Of a stretch of 64,000 nucleotides of DNA, positions 55,418-63,656 are shown piece by piece. Where the stretch lies: NCBI RefSeq assembly GCF_902506105.1, contig NZ_LR733304.1, positions 1,783,458 to 1,847,457 on the forward strand, written 5' to 3'. Origin of the DNA: Aeromicrobium sp. 9AM (GTDB lineage Bacteria; Actinomycetota; Actinomycetes; Propionibacteriales; Nocardioidaceae). The stretch's first letter is position 1, and each line of letters begins with the position of its first letter. The translations under genes and the position numbers were made by a program. Under the pieces are notes generated by a model that made no database searches, was not told the DNA's origin, and worked only from the letters and a program-made list of their open reading frames with translations.

Positions 55418-58357
55418 CTAGACCGGGACGTTCGACCGCTCGGCGATCATGGCGGCCTCGGTGCGGCTCGAGGCGCCGAGCTTGCGCAGGATCGCCGAGA
55501 CGTGCACGCTCGCGGTCTTGACGCTGATGAACAGGCGCTCGCCGATCTGCCGGTTGGTGAGCCCCTCGGCGATCAGTGCCAGCACCTGCTGCTCACGAGC
55601 GGTCAGCTCGACCGATCCGGCCTCGTGCCGGCTGGCAGCGCCGCCGAGCGGCAGTCCTGCGCGCTGGGCGAACGTGCGCGCCTCCGCCACCAGCAGCCCG
55701 GCACCCAGCGTGGTGGCGGCCTCGATGGCCTGCAGCAACGTGGTCGCCGACTCCGTGCGCTGGCCCGCCGCATGCTGAGCCATCGCGAGCCTGAGCACCA
55801 GATAGGGGCCGACCTGCGCCGGGAGCGAGTCCGCGCGCTCCAGCGCGCGCTGCCACTCCTCTGCCCCGTCGCCGGTGCGGGACGGCCCACCCAGCTCGGC
55901 GTCGACGACCGCTGTCCACTGACCGGCCGTCGGCCAGAACGAGTCGGCCTCGATCCTCTTGCGCAGGCGCTGCTCGGCGTCGTCCACGTCGACCTTGGTG
56001 TCACCTCCGGCGCGCATGAGCGCCAGTGCTCGGGCGGTCTGGGCGTAGATCGAGAGGACGTGGCCCGGCTGCGAGTGGAAGTCGTCCGCGATCACCTGGG
56101 CGAGATGGACCCAGGCCGTGGCGGCGTCGCCCTGTGCGAGTGCCAGCTCGCCGGCCAGGCGTACGTATTGCATGCGGGTCTGGATCTCCACCTCGGACAG
56201 CGCGATCATGTGCGGGCTCCAGTGCTTGAACATCCGCTCGGCTGCCTCGATCTCACCTCGCCAGAGCGTCGACCAGACCTTGGACTGCAGCAGGTAGACC
56301 CGGAACGTCAGTGGCGGGGACAACGCGATGACCCGGTCCAGCAAGCGCGTCGCGCGCTCCCACTCGCCCCGGGCGAACAGCGGGTCGATCATGTTGGATG
56401 CCAAGATGGCGCCCGACGTACGCTCGACGCCGAGCTCGCGCGAGCGGTCGAGACCCTCGTCGGCAACGGCCACCGACTCGTCGTAGCGGCCCAACAGGTT
56501 GAGCATGTCGGAGTAGTTGACCCGGAACCGCAGCAGCGCGTCGGCGTTGCCCTCAGCGAGGTCCTTGGCCCGCTCGAGGTCGGCGACACCTCCCTCGACG
56601 TCGCCGCCGTGGGCCCTGGCCACGCCGCGGATGTTGGACGCCATCGACGCGGCTTCGGGATCACCCAGCTCGAGCGCGAGGTCCAAGGCCTGCGTGGCGA
56701 CCTCGACCGCGTCACGCTTGCCCACCTCGATCATGTAGCGGGCCGCGAGCCGGTAGAGGATCGTCGCCCTCAGGGTCTCGTCGGTGCCCGGCGGGACCAG
56801 CTCGAGGGCCTCCTTGAGCAGCGGGACCGCGCCGAGCTTGGCGATGTTGTGCAGGCACTGCGCCTTGAGCATCAGGTGCCGAGCGAGGTCGGGGCCCTGG
56901 GCCTCGCCGAGCGAGATGGCGAGGGTGATCGTGGCCAGGGCGCGTTCGGGCTCGCCCGCGGCATGGAGGTAGGCGGCGACCTTGCCCATGAGCACCGAGC
57001 GCGGCATGCCGGCGACGGTCTCGGCATCGTCGATCGCGTCCCAGATCTCGAGGGCGCTCTCCCCCATCTGGGCGGCGGTGGCGTAGGCGTAGGCCTGCGA
57101 CGCACTGCGCATCGCCGCCATCTTGGCCGGGAACGCCTTGGCGTGGTTGTTGGCGGCGTGCCAGTGATAGGCGATCTCGGTGATGTCGCCGGGCTTCTCG
57201 CGGCCGGCCAGCGCCTGGGCGTAGCGCGCGTGGAAGCGGGTGCGCTCCCCCGGCAGCAGGTCGCTGTGCACGGCTTCGCGCACCAGCGCGTGCCGGAAGG
57301 TGTAGGCGCTGTCGTCGACGACCAGGACATTGGCGACGACCGCGGCACGTGCCGCGGCGTCGAGGTGGTCGGCGCCCTGGTCGAAGACCTCCTCGACCAA
57401 GGTGTGCTCGACCCGCTGGCCACCTGCGGAGACGACCCGGAGGAAGTACTGGGTCGCGTCGTCGAGCCGCTCGTAGCGGGCGAGCAGGACATCGCGCAGG
57501 GTCTCGGGCAGGACGGAGTCCTCGCTGGCGAGGAGCTCCTCGACGAAGAACGGCACGCCCTCGCTGCGCTCGAAGACGCTCTCGACCAGGTCGAAGTCGG
57601 GCGTACGGCCGAGGATCGAGTGGGCCTGCTTGCGCACCTGGGCGCGGGTCAGCCGGCGCAGCTCGAGCCGCTTGGCCCGGCGGCCGCGCTCGATCTCGGT
57701 CAGGAACACCCGCAGCGGGTGGCCGCGGTGCACGTCGTCGCTGCGGTAGGTCAGGACGATCATGATCGGTCCTGACGCCACGGCGCGCAGCAGGAACCGC
57801 AGCACCGTCAGGGTCGCGTCATCGGCCCAGTGCAGGTCCTCGATGACGAGGACGACGGGGCGCTCGCGGGCGAACTGCTCGAGGAGGATCGCCACTCCCT
57901 CGTGCAGCCGGTTCTCGCTGGCCCGGCCGGACGCCTGGTCGCCCAGCTCGGGCAGCAGGACGCCGATCGTGTCCCAGCCGGGACCGGCGGCCTCGAGCAC
58001 CCGGTCGGTGCCGACCTGGGCGACGAGCTCGCGGAGGACATCGGTGATGGGCGCGTAGGGCGGCGCGACATCGCCGAGGTCGACGCACTGGCCGCGCAGG
58101 ACCCGGGCCGAGGCGGCCGACCGATCGAGGAACTCCGCGAGCAGCCGGCTCTTGCCGATGCCCGCCTCGCCCGCGACCACCACGGCTCGGGGCTCACCCG
58201 CGACCACCTGGTCGTAGAGCGCATCGAGCTCACGAAGGTCGGCGGCGCGGCCGATCAGGGTCGCACTGGAGGGCGGGAGGTGCACGACCTCATCGTGCCA
58301 CCTCCCGCCGACGAATCCAGCGCCTTCAGCGCTCCCCAACCCTTGGCTTTCAGCCAC
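55418..58357 (-). CDS. LAL-type LuxR family regulator with AAA ATPase domain
   Basis: 979-residue regulator. The ATPase (AAA_16-like) has a P-loop VVAGEAGIGKSRLL (about residues 58-71) and Walker B VVLVIEDLHWADD; a long TPR-like helical middle follows (about 400-880); the C-terminal LuxR HTH is SVELTAREQQVLALIAEGLTNRQIGERLFISVKTASVHVSAILRKLGASS. A GTG at 58357 overlaps the small gene B stop by 8 bp and gives translational coupling; a GTG at 58285 (MHLPPSS) is an equally reasonable start. It sits in an operon with small gene B and is followed by small gene A, so it may control both. Confidence 0.9.
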   Translation of the reverse strand: MAESQGLGSAEGAGFVGGRWHDEVVHLPPSSATLIGRAADLRELDALYDQVVAGEPRAVVVAGEAGIGKSRLLAEFLDRSAASARVLRGQCVDLGDVAPPYAPITDVLRELVAQVGTDRVLEAAGPGWDTIGVLLPELGDQASGRASENRLHEGVAILLEQFARERPVVLVIEDLHWADDATLTVLRFLLRAVASGPIMIVLTYRSDDVHRGHPLRVFLTEIERGRRAKRLELRRLTRAQVRKQAHSILGRTPDFDLVESVFERSEGVPFFVEELLASEDSVLPETLRDVLLARYERLDDATQYFLRVVSAGGQRVEHTLVEEVFDQGADHLDAAARAAVVANVLVVDDSAYTFRHALVREAVHSDLLPGERTRFHARYAQALAGREKPGDITEIAYHWHAANNHAKAFPAKMAAMRSASQAYAYATAAQMGESALEIWDAIDDAETVAGMPRSVLMGKVAAYLHAAGEPERALATITLAISLGEAQGPDLARHLMLKAQCLHNIAKLGAVPLLKEALELVPPGTDETLRATILYRLAARYMIEVGKRDAVEVATQALDLALELGDPEAASMASNIRGVARAHGGDVEGGVADLERAKDLAEGNADALLRFRVNYSDMLNLLGRYDESVAVADEGLDRSRELGVERTSGAILASNMIDPLFARGEWERATRLLDRVIALSPPLTFRVYLLQSKVWSTLWRGEIEAAERMFKHWSPHMIALSEVEIQTRMQYVRLAGELALAQGDAATAWVHLAQVIADDFHSQPGHVLSIYAQTARALALMRAGGDTKVDVDDAEQRLRKRIEADSFWPTAGQWTAVVDAELGGPSRTGDGAEEWQRALERADSLPAQVGPYLVLRLAMAQHAAGQRTESATTLLQAIEAATTLGAGLLVAEARTFAQRAGLPLGGAASRHEAGSVELTAREQQVLALIAEGLTNRQIGERLFISVKTASVHVSAILRKLGASSRTEAAMIAERSNVPV

Positions 58358-58553
58358 GTGCGGGTGCGTCGGAGAAGAGCTCCGTCAGCCGATGCCGCAC
58401 GACGTACGGCAGGCCGCCCCGGGTCCGCGTCCTGCGGGCCTTGGCACGTACGCCCTGACGCTCCAGGACGACGCGGCGACGCTCGTTGCGCAGGGTCATC
58501 TCCTGCTCACGCTGGCTGTAGAGCGCGTACTCGACGTAGTCCGATGCAGTCAT
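58350..58553 (-). CDS. Small charged protein B, paralogue of the gene at 55076
   Basis: 67-residue protein, MTASDYVEYALYSQREQEM..., with LRNERRRVVLERQGVRAKARR. It is similar to small protein A in the N-terminal pattern and arginine-rich helix. The ATG at 58551-58553 is preceded by AAGGAG. It overlaps the LuxR gene by 8 bp. A shared promoter motif lies 41 nt upstream. Confidence 0.7.
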   Translation of the reverse strand: MTASDYVEYALYSQREQEMTLRNERRRVVLERQGVRAKARRTRTRGGLPYVVRHRLTELFSDAPARG

Positions 58554-58594
58554 GGTGACCACTCCTTTGAATCTCGATGACTCCATCGTGATTT

Positions 58595-58633
58595 CTAAGG
58601 TGGGTCCGGAGCATCGGACACATGCCCTATCTT
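58595..58633 (-). promoter_or_regulatory. Bipartite promoter motif, copy B
   Basis: Minus strand AAGATAGGGCATGTGTCCGA (58633-58614), 11 nt, CACCTTAG (58602-58595). This is the counterpart of copy A and lies upstream of small gene B and luxR. Confidence 0.7.
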
Positions 58634-58648
58634 TGCGCTGACCTGCGG

Positions 58649-58671
58649 CTGAGCCGCCCTAAGGCGGTCAG
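58649..58671 (-). terminator. Hairpin at the end of the radical SAM gene
   Basis: CTGAGCCGCC (58649-58658), a CTAA loop and GGCGGTCAG (58663-58671) form a bulged stem that includes the radical-SAM stop codon. No T-run; it separates that gene from the LuxR promoter region. Confidence 0.55.
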
Positions 58672-60599
58672 ACGACAGTCAACGGCAGCAGCGTCTTGCC
58701 GGTGGGGCCGATCTGGATCTCGAGGTCCATCTGAGGGCACACGCCGCAGTCGAAGCACGGAGTCCAGCGGCAGTCCTCGACCTCGAGCGCCCCGTCGGGG
58801 TTGAGCGAGTCCTGCCAGTCCTCCCACAACCAGTCGCGGTCGAGACCGGCGTCGAGGTGGTCCCACGGGAGCACCTCGGCGTACTCACGCTCACGGACCG
58901 TGTACCAGTCGAGGTCGACCGGCTCGTCGGCCAGCGCCTCGGCGGTCTGGTCGGCCCAGCGGTCGTACGAGAAGTGCTCGCTCCAGCCGTCGAAACGGCC
59001 ACCGTCGCGCCACACCGCCTCGATGACGCGACCGACGCGGCGGTCGCCGCGCGACAGGAGTCCTTCGATGATGCCGGGCTTGCCGTCGTGATAGCGGAAG
59101 CCGATCGCCTTGCCGTACTTGCGGTCGGCGCGCACCTCGTCGCGCAGTTTCTTGAGCCGCTCGTCGGTCGTCTCGTGGTCGAGCTGCGACGCCCACTGGA
59201 ACGGCGTGTGCGGCTTGGGCACGAAGCCGCCGATCGACACGGTGCAGCGGATGTCGTTGCGACCAGAGACCTCGCGGCCGGTCTGGATGACCCGCTTGGC
59301 GAGCTCGCCGATCTGCATGACGTCCTCGTCGGTCTCGGTCGGCAGCCCGCACATGAAGTAGAGCTTCACCTGGCGCCAGCCGTGCGAGTAGGCCGCGGCG
59401 ACCGTACGGATGAGGTCCTCCTCGGTCACCATCTTGTTGATGACCTTGCGCAGGCGCTCGCTGCCGCCCTCAGGGGCGAACGTCAGGCCCGAGCGTCGGC
59501 CGTTGCGGCTGAACTCGTTGGCCAGGGTGATGTTGAAGGCGTCGACGCGGGTCGACGGCAGGGACAGCGACGTGTTGGTGCCCTCGTAGCGATCGCCGAG
59601 CTGCTTGGCGACCTCGCCGATCTCGGTGTGGTCGGCGCTCGAGAGGCTCAGCAGGCCGACCTCCTCGAAGCCGGTCTTGTCGAGCCCGTTCTGCACCATC
59701 GCGCCGATGCCCTCGATCGAGCGCTCGCGCACCGGGCGCGTGATCATGCCGGCCTGGCAGAACCGGCAGCCGCGCGTGCAGCCGCGGAAGATCTCGACGC
59801 TGAAGCGCTCGTGCACCGTCTCGGCGAGCGGGACCAGCGGGTTCTTGGGGTACGGCCACGAGTCGAGGTCCATCAGCGTGTGCTTCGCGACGCGCCACGG
59901 CACGCCCGGCCGGTTGGGCACGACACGCTGGATGCGGCCGTCGGGGAGGTAGGTGACGTCGTAGAACTTCGGGACGTACACGCCGCCGGATTTTGCGAGG
60001 CGCATCAGGACCTCGTCACGCCCGCCGGGCCGGCCTTCGTCCTTCCACTCCCGCACGACCTCGCTGATCGCCAGCACGATCTCCTCGCCGTCGCCGAGCA
60101 CGGCGGCGTCGAGGAACGTGGCGATCGGTTCGGGGTTGAACGCCGAGTGGCCGCCGGCGATCACGATCGGATCGTCCTCGCCGCGGTCGACGGCGTGCAG
60201 CGGGATGCCCGCCAGGTCGAGTGCGGTCAGCATGTTGGTGTAGCCGAGCTCGGTGGAGAACGAGATGCCGAACAGGTCGAATGCCTTGACCGGCCGGTGC
60301 GCGTCGACCGTGAACTGCGGGATGTCGTTCTCGCGCATGACCTTCTCCATGTCGGAGAACACCGCGTACGTGCGCTCGGCCAGGATCCAGTCGCGCTCGT
60401 TGAGGACTTCGTAGAGGATCTGGACACCCTGGTTGGGCAGTCCGACCTCGTACGCGTCGGGGTACATCAACGTCCAGCGCACCTTGGCGGAGTCCCACTC
60501 CTTGCTGGTGGCGTTGAGCTCGCCCCCGACGTACTGAATGGGCTTGCTGACGGAGGGCAGCAACGGTTCCAGGCGCGGGAAGACGGACTCGACGGACAT
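58668..60599 (-). CDS. TIGR03960 B12-binding-like radical SAM protein
   Basis: 643-residue radical SAM enzyme. The N-terminal part resembles a cobalamin-binding fold (about residues 20-210, with IVIAGGHSAFNPEPIATFLDAAVLGDGEEI). The iron-sulfur motif is RGCTRGCRFCQAGMITRPVRERS (Cx3Cx2C). A C-terminal region (PCFDCGVCPQMDLEIQIGPTG) has further Cys. The partner DUF2344 protein is encoded at 53041. Proposed roles concern RNA modification, but no defined reaction is known to me. The ATG is 6 nt after TAACCT. Confidence 0.92.
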   Translation of the reverse strand: MSVESVFPRLEPLLPSVSKPIQYVGGELNATSKEWDSAKVRWTLMYPDAYEVGLPNQGVQILYEVLNERDWILAERTYAVFSDMEKVMRENDIPQFTVDAHRPVKAFDLFGISFSTELGYTNMLTALDLAGIPLHAVDRGEDDPIVIAGGHSAFNPEPIATFLDAAVLGDGEEIVLAISEVVREWKDEGRPGGRDEVLMRLAKSGGVYVPKFYDVTYLPDGRIQRVVPNRPGVPWRVAKHTLMDLDSWPYPKNPLVPLAETVHERFSVEIFRGCTRGCRFCQAGMITRPVRERSIEGIGAMVQNGLDKTGFEEVGLLSLSSADHTEIGEVAKQLGDRYEGTNTSLSLPSTRVDAFNITLANEFSRNGRRSGLTFAPEGGSERLRKVINKMVTEEDLIRTVAAAYSHGWRQVKLYFMCGLPTETDEDVMQIGELAKRVIQTGREVSGRNDIRCTVSIGGFVPKPHTPFQWASQLDHETTDERLKKLRDEVRADRKYGKAIGFRYHDGKPGIIEGLLSRGDRRVGRVIEAVWRDGGRFDGWSEHFSYDRWADQTAEALADEPVDLDWYTVREREYAEVLPWDHLDAGLDRDWLWEDWQDSLNPDGALEVEDCRWTPCFDCGVCPQMDLEIQIGPTGKTLLPLTVV

Positions 60600-60605
60600 G
60601 CCTCT

Positions 60606-60611
60606 AGGTTA
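60606..60611 (-). promoter_or_regulatory. -10 box of radical SAM gene (leaderless)
   Basis: TAACCT on the minus strand, 6 nt before the ATG at 60597-60599. The intervening AGAGGC could alternatively act as a ribosome-binding site. Confidence 0.45.
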
Positions 60612-60644
60612 GGCGCTGCCCGCCACCGCGCGAAAACCGTGGGT

Positions 60645-60762
60645 GACCGATCTTCATGCGTTTGCGCTGCCCCGGCATCCCGAACGCAGGTCGGTCGCCG
60701 AGCCGGTCGACCGATCTCCATGCGTTTGCGTCGTGCGAGCAGCACGAACGCATGGAGATCCG
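60645..60762. repeat. Palindromic repeats, left flank of AbiEi-like gene
   Basis: GACCGATCTTCATGCGTTTGCG (positions 60645-60666) and a near-identical copy at 60709-60730 (21 of 22) lie 64 bp apart. The second forms a hairpin with AACGCATGGAGATC (60747-60760), 14 perfect pairs. A related inverted copy lies on the other side of the AbiEi-like gene. Confidence 0.85.
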
Positions 60763-60855
60763 TGGCAGTCCACAGCCGTGCTCGGACCTCGCACAGTCCA
60801 CAGCTGGTACGCCGGAGGGCGCGCACACGCCGCGCCAACGGCGAGGGTTCGAGGC

Positions 60856-61791
60856 ATGGGCAGCGTCCTGCGGGTCGCAGAGGCCAACGCTCTGCACGGC
60901 AAGGGCGTCGTCCGGCACCTCGTTGCTCGCGGCATGTGGCAACGGCCGTGTCGCGGCGTGATCGTCACGCACAATGGCCCGCTCACGGACGAACAGGCGT
61001 GGGAGGTCGCGCTCGCGTCTGCACCACCGCGATCGGCACTTGCCGGTCCGACCGCGCTCGCGGTGCACGGGATGGACGGATTCGAGGACGATCAGATTCA
61101 CGTGGTGATCCCCGCTGGCGGTCGTGCGCCCTCATGGGAAGGGCTCGTCGTCCACGAGAGCGGCGAGCTCAGCACCGCTGACGTCCATCCGTTGGAACAA
61201 CCGCGGCGCACCCGGGTCGCTCGCAGCGTCATCGACCTGGCCAGCTGGTGTACCAACGACCGGTACGCCCGCGCGGCGGTCATTGCAGCGCTGCAGCAGG
61301 GGCTCGCGAACACCGCCCGTATGCGAGATGCCCTCAGCAGGCGAGGTCCGTGCCGGCGACGCGGACTGATCATCGAGTCGATCCTCGATGCAGCGGGCGG
61401 CATCCAGTCGTTGCCCGAGCGCGATTTCGACGCCCTGTGGCGAGCCGCGGGCTTGCCTCGGCCCACGAGGCAGCGCCGCGTACGAAGCAAGGACGGTCGC
61501 TACTACCTCGACGCCACGTGGGAGTCGCTGGGGATGTCTGCGGAGATACACGGGATCCCCCACCACGCGGTCCGACAGTGGGACGCCGATCTCCGACGGG
61601 CGAACGAGATCGTCATCGGCGGCGACCGCCTGCTGATCTTCTCCTCGTACGCGATTCGCCACGAACAGGTCGCGGTCGCCGACCAGCTGTTCCGGATGGC
61701 CCGTTCCTGCGGATGGACCGGTCCCGACCCCGATGTCCATGCCTTGCGGGCGCTCCAGCACCCCAAACGCAGGAAGTTCCGTTCCCGTTGA
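60856..61791 (+). CDS. AbiEi-like antitoxin-domain / Vsr-like (DUF559-type) nuclease-fold protein
   Basis: 311-residue protein. The N-terminal part (residues about 1-170) has an AbiEi_4-like winged helix (LHGKGVVRHLVARGMWQRPCRGVIV) and the AbiEi core (SALAGPTALAVHGMDGF; RTRVARSVIDLASW). The C-terminal part (about 205-305) resembles a Vsr/DUF559 PD-(D/E)XK domain: YYLDATWESLGMSAEIHG, W..DLRR.NEI and DRLLIFSSYAIR. The ATG at 60856 has AGGG 9 nt upstream. The gene is bounded by inverted palindromic repeats. No toxin gene partner is adjacent, so a classic toxin-antitoxin role is doubtful. Confidence 0.78.
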   Translation: MGSVLRVAEANALHGKGVVRHLVARGMWQRPCRGVIVTHNGPLTDEQAWEVALASAPPRSALAGPTALAVHGMDGFEDDQIHVVIPAGGRAPSWEGLVVHESGELSTADVHPLEQPRRTRVARSVIDLASWCTNDRYARAAVIAALQQGLANTARMRDALSRRGPCRRRGLIIESILDAAGGIQSLPERDFDALWRAAGLPRPTRQRRVRSKDGRYYLDATWESLGMSAEIHGIPHHAVRQWDADLRRANEIVIGGDRLLIFSSYAIRHEQVAVADQLFRMARSCGWTGPDPDVHALRALQHPKRRKFRSR

Positions 61792-61825
61792 GCCTGACCT
61801 CCCTGCGTTCGTGCCGTCCCGACAG

Positions 61826-61847
61826 CGCAAAGGCAGGTAGATCGGTC
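61826..61847. repeat. Inverted copy of palindromic repeat, right flank of AbiEi-like gene
   Basis: On the minus strand this reads GACCGATCTACCTGCC then TTTGCG, matching the left copies at 19 of 22 positions in inverted orientation. It pairs loosely with CTGCGTTCG just upstream (61803-61811) as a hairpin. Confidence 0.75.
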
Positions 61848-61851
61848 CCAC

Positions 61852-61857
61852 TAGGCT
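61852..61857 (+). promoter_or_regulatory. -10 box of hypothetical gene (leaderless)
   Basis: TAGGCT, 6 nt before the GTG at 61864. Confidence 0.45.
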
Positions 61858-61863
61858 CGGAGT

Positions 61864-62490
61864 GTGAGACGCAAATCCCGGCAGCAGCGCCCGTTCTCGC
61901 TCTCGTACGTGCCCGTTGCGGCCGACGGAGGGCCCGACCAGGTCCTGACGGTCGAGAACCACACCGAGGTCACGGTCCAGCCGACGTTGGCGTTCACCCC
62001 GCTCGACGTCTACGGCCGCGAGCTGCCCAACGTCGTGACGCAGACCGTGCACGGCTCCCACCGCGGCGGACCGTTGCTGCCCGCCGGCGGATCGCTGCGC
62101 GACATCCTGCGATTCGACGGGCCGGGGAGCCGCCAGGTCCGCGGCGTGCACGTCGAGCTGGCCGCCGTCGAGGAGCTCGACCATCCGGCGCTCGAGAAGG
62201 ACACGCGCAGCGTCATGATCGACCTCGAGCAGAAGGCCACCGACATACCGAGCGAATTCTGGGGCATCGGCCTGGTCAACCCCAATCCGTTCGGCGTGAC
62301 GGTCCGGGTCTCGCTGCTCGAGTTCGAGGAGCGGGAGCGCGACTACCCGCGGCAGGTCGTCGACGTCTTCACCTTGCAGGAGGACGTCGACCTGGCTTCG
62401 GTCTCCAACCACGTCATCTGGTTACCCGAGGACGTACGAGGCCAGTTCCACGAGGTCGAGCACCACTTGAGGCCGCCGACGTACGTGTAG
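61864..62490 (+). CDS. Conserved hypothetical protein, beta-rich
   Basis: 208-residue soluble protein with no signal peptide. Its start (VRRKSRQQRPFSLSYVPVA) is basic. It has no recognised catalytic motif; stretches such as VLTVENHTEVTVQPTLAFTPLDVYG and FWGIGLVNPNPFGVTVRVSLLEFEE suggest beta-sandwich structure. It lies between the AbiEi-like gene and a convergent F420-reductase-like gene. I do not recognise a family. Confidence 0.7.
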   Translation: MRRKSRQQRPFSLSYVPVAADGGPDQVLTVENHTEVTVQPTLAFTPLDVYGRELPNVVTQTVHGSHRGGPLLPAGGSLRDILRFDGPGSRQVRGVHVELAAVEELDHPALEKDTRSVMIDLEQKATDIPSEFWGIGLVNPNPFGVTVRVSLLEFEERERDYPRQVVDVFTLQEDVDLASVSNHVIWLPEDVRGQFHEVEHHLRPPTYV

Positions 62491-63144
62491 TCAGCCGGAG
62501 TTGATGGCCCAGTTGAACCGCGGGGCACCCGAGCCCCGCGCGATCGTGACGCGCATCCACAGCGACATCGTCATCTCGACGGCCGCAGCCGTGTCGATGC
62601 CGCCGAGGTCAATGATCTGCGCCGGGCGCCAGCCGAGCGTGGCGAGGAGCTCGCGGGCCCGGTCCTTGGCGCCCGCGTCATCACCGCTGAGGAACACGAC
62701 GTGGTCGCCCTCGACGATCGAGGGATCCACCATCACGGTGCAGTTCATGGTGTTGAGCGACTTCACGACGTGCAGGTCCGGGAACGCGGCCTGGATGCGC
62801 TGACCCAGCGAGTCGTCGGCCGATGCGAGTGGCTTGGGGAAGCCGCCCTCGACCGGTTGCAGCTCGTTGGAGACATCGATGAGGGTCTTGCCGGCGAGCG
62901 CCTCCACGCCGACGGTTTCGAGAGCGTCGATCGAGTGCAGCCCGTTCGTGGCGTTGACGATGACGTCGGCGTGGGCGACCGCGTCGGCGAATGATCCGGT
63001 CCGCACGCCGAGGGCGGCCAACGGCTCGAGGCTGGCCGAGTCGGCCGTACGCGCGCCGACCAGGACATCGACGCCGAGCTCAGCGAGCCGGGCCGCGAAC
63101 GTACGTCCGACGATCCCGGTGCCCAGCACGCCGATCGAGGTCAT
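62491..63144 (-). CDS. NADPH-dependent F420 reductase-like / NAD(P)-binding protein
   Basis: 217-residue Rossmann-fold protein. The nucleotide-binding motif is IGVLGTGIVGRTFAARLAELGVDVLVGAR. NATNGLHSIDAL, TLIDVSNELQP, VKSLNTMNCTVMVDPS and DLGGIDTAAAVEM are typical of the F420-dependent NADP reductase / NADP oxidoreductase family, including variants with other substrates. The ATG overlaps the ndk stop (ATGA), so the two are an operon. Confidence 0.88.
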   Translation of the reverse strand: MTSIGVLGTGIVGRTFAARLAELGVDVLVGARTADSASLEPLAALGVRTGSFADAVAHADVIVNATNGLHSIDALETVGVEALAGKTLIDVSNELQPVEGGFPKPLASADDSLGQRIQAAFPDLHVVKSLNTMNCTVMVDPSIVEGDHVVFLSGDDAGAKDRARELLATLGWRPAQIIDLGGIDTAAAVEMTMSLWMRVTIARGSGAPRFNWAINSG

Positions 63145-63551
63145 GACAGCTCGGGGAACCAGAGTGCGATCTCGCGCTTGGCCGAGTCCTCGGAGTCCGA
63201 CGCGTGCACGAGGTTCTCGCGGTTGGACAGCGACAGGTCACCGCGGATCGTGCCGGGCGCGGCCTGCCGCCCGTCGGTGACCCCGTTGAGCAGGCGCACG
63301 ACAGCGATGGCCTCGTCGCCCTCGAGGACGAGTGCGACGAGCGGCCCGGAGACCGCGAACTCACGCAGCGGCGGGTACCACGGCTGGTCGACGTGTTCGG
63401 CGTAGTGGGCATCGGCCTGGGCGGCGTCGATCGTGCGCTGCTCCAGCGCGACGACCGTGAGTCCCTTGGACTCGAAACGGGAGAGGATCTCGCCGGTCAG
63501 GCCGCGGCGTACGGCATCGGGCTTGATCAGGACGAGGGTGCGTTGCGACAT
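63141..63551 (-). CDS. ndk: Nucleoside diphosphate kinase
   Basis: 136-residue NDK, balancing nucleoside triphosphates. SQRTLVLIKPDAVRRGLTGEILSRFE, VALVLEGDEAIAVVR, and the active-site His in NLVHASDSEDSAKREIALWF are present. The ATG at 63549-63551 is preferred to an upstream TTG because TAGGTT lies exactly 6 nt before it (leaderless) and it gives the family N-terminus. Confidence 0.97.
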   Translation of the reverse strand: MSQRTLVLIKPDAVRRGLTGEILSRFESKGLTVVALEQRTIDAAQADAHYAEHVDQPWYPPLREFAVSGPLVALVLEGDEAIAVVRLLNGVTDGRQAAPGTIRGDLSLSNRENLVHASDSEDSAKREIALWFPELS

Positions 63552-63557
63552 GGCCAA

Positions 63558-63563
63558 AACCTA
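63558..63563 (-). promoter_or_regulatory. -10 box of ndk (leaderless)
   Basis: TAGGTT on the minus strand, 6 nt before the ndk ATG. Confidence 0.55.
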
Positions 63564-63656
63564 TCCTGCGCGGTCGTACGCCCGACGTGGACGCCCGTTC
63601 GGGACCCTGCGTACGTTTGGGTGCGGCGCCGGTCCGGTGCCCGGAGGGAGACGAAC

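Noticed and set aside
60856-61791. Complete toxin-antitoxin module with the AbiEi-like protein as antitoxin
   Set aside because: No AbiEii-like nucleotidyltransferase gene is adjacent, and the protein itself carries a nuclease-like C-terminal part, so a classic type IV module is not supported.
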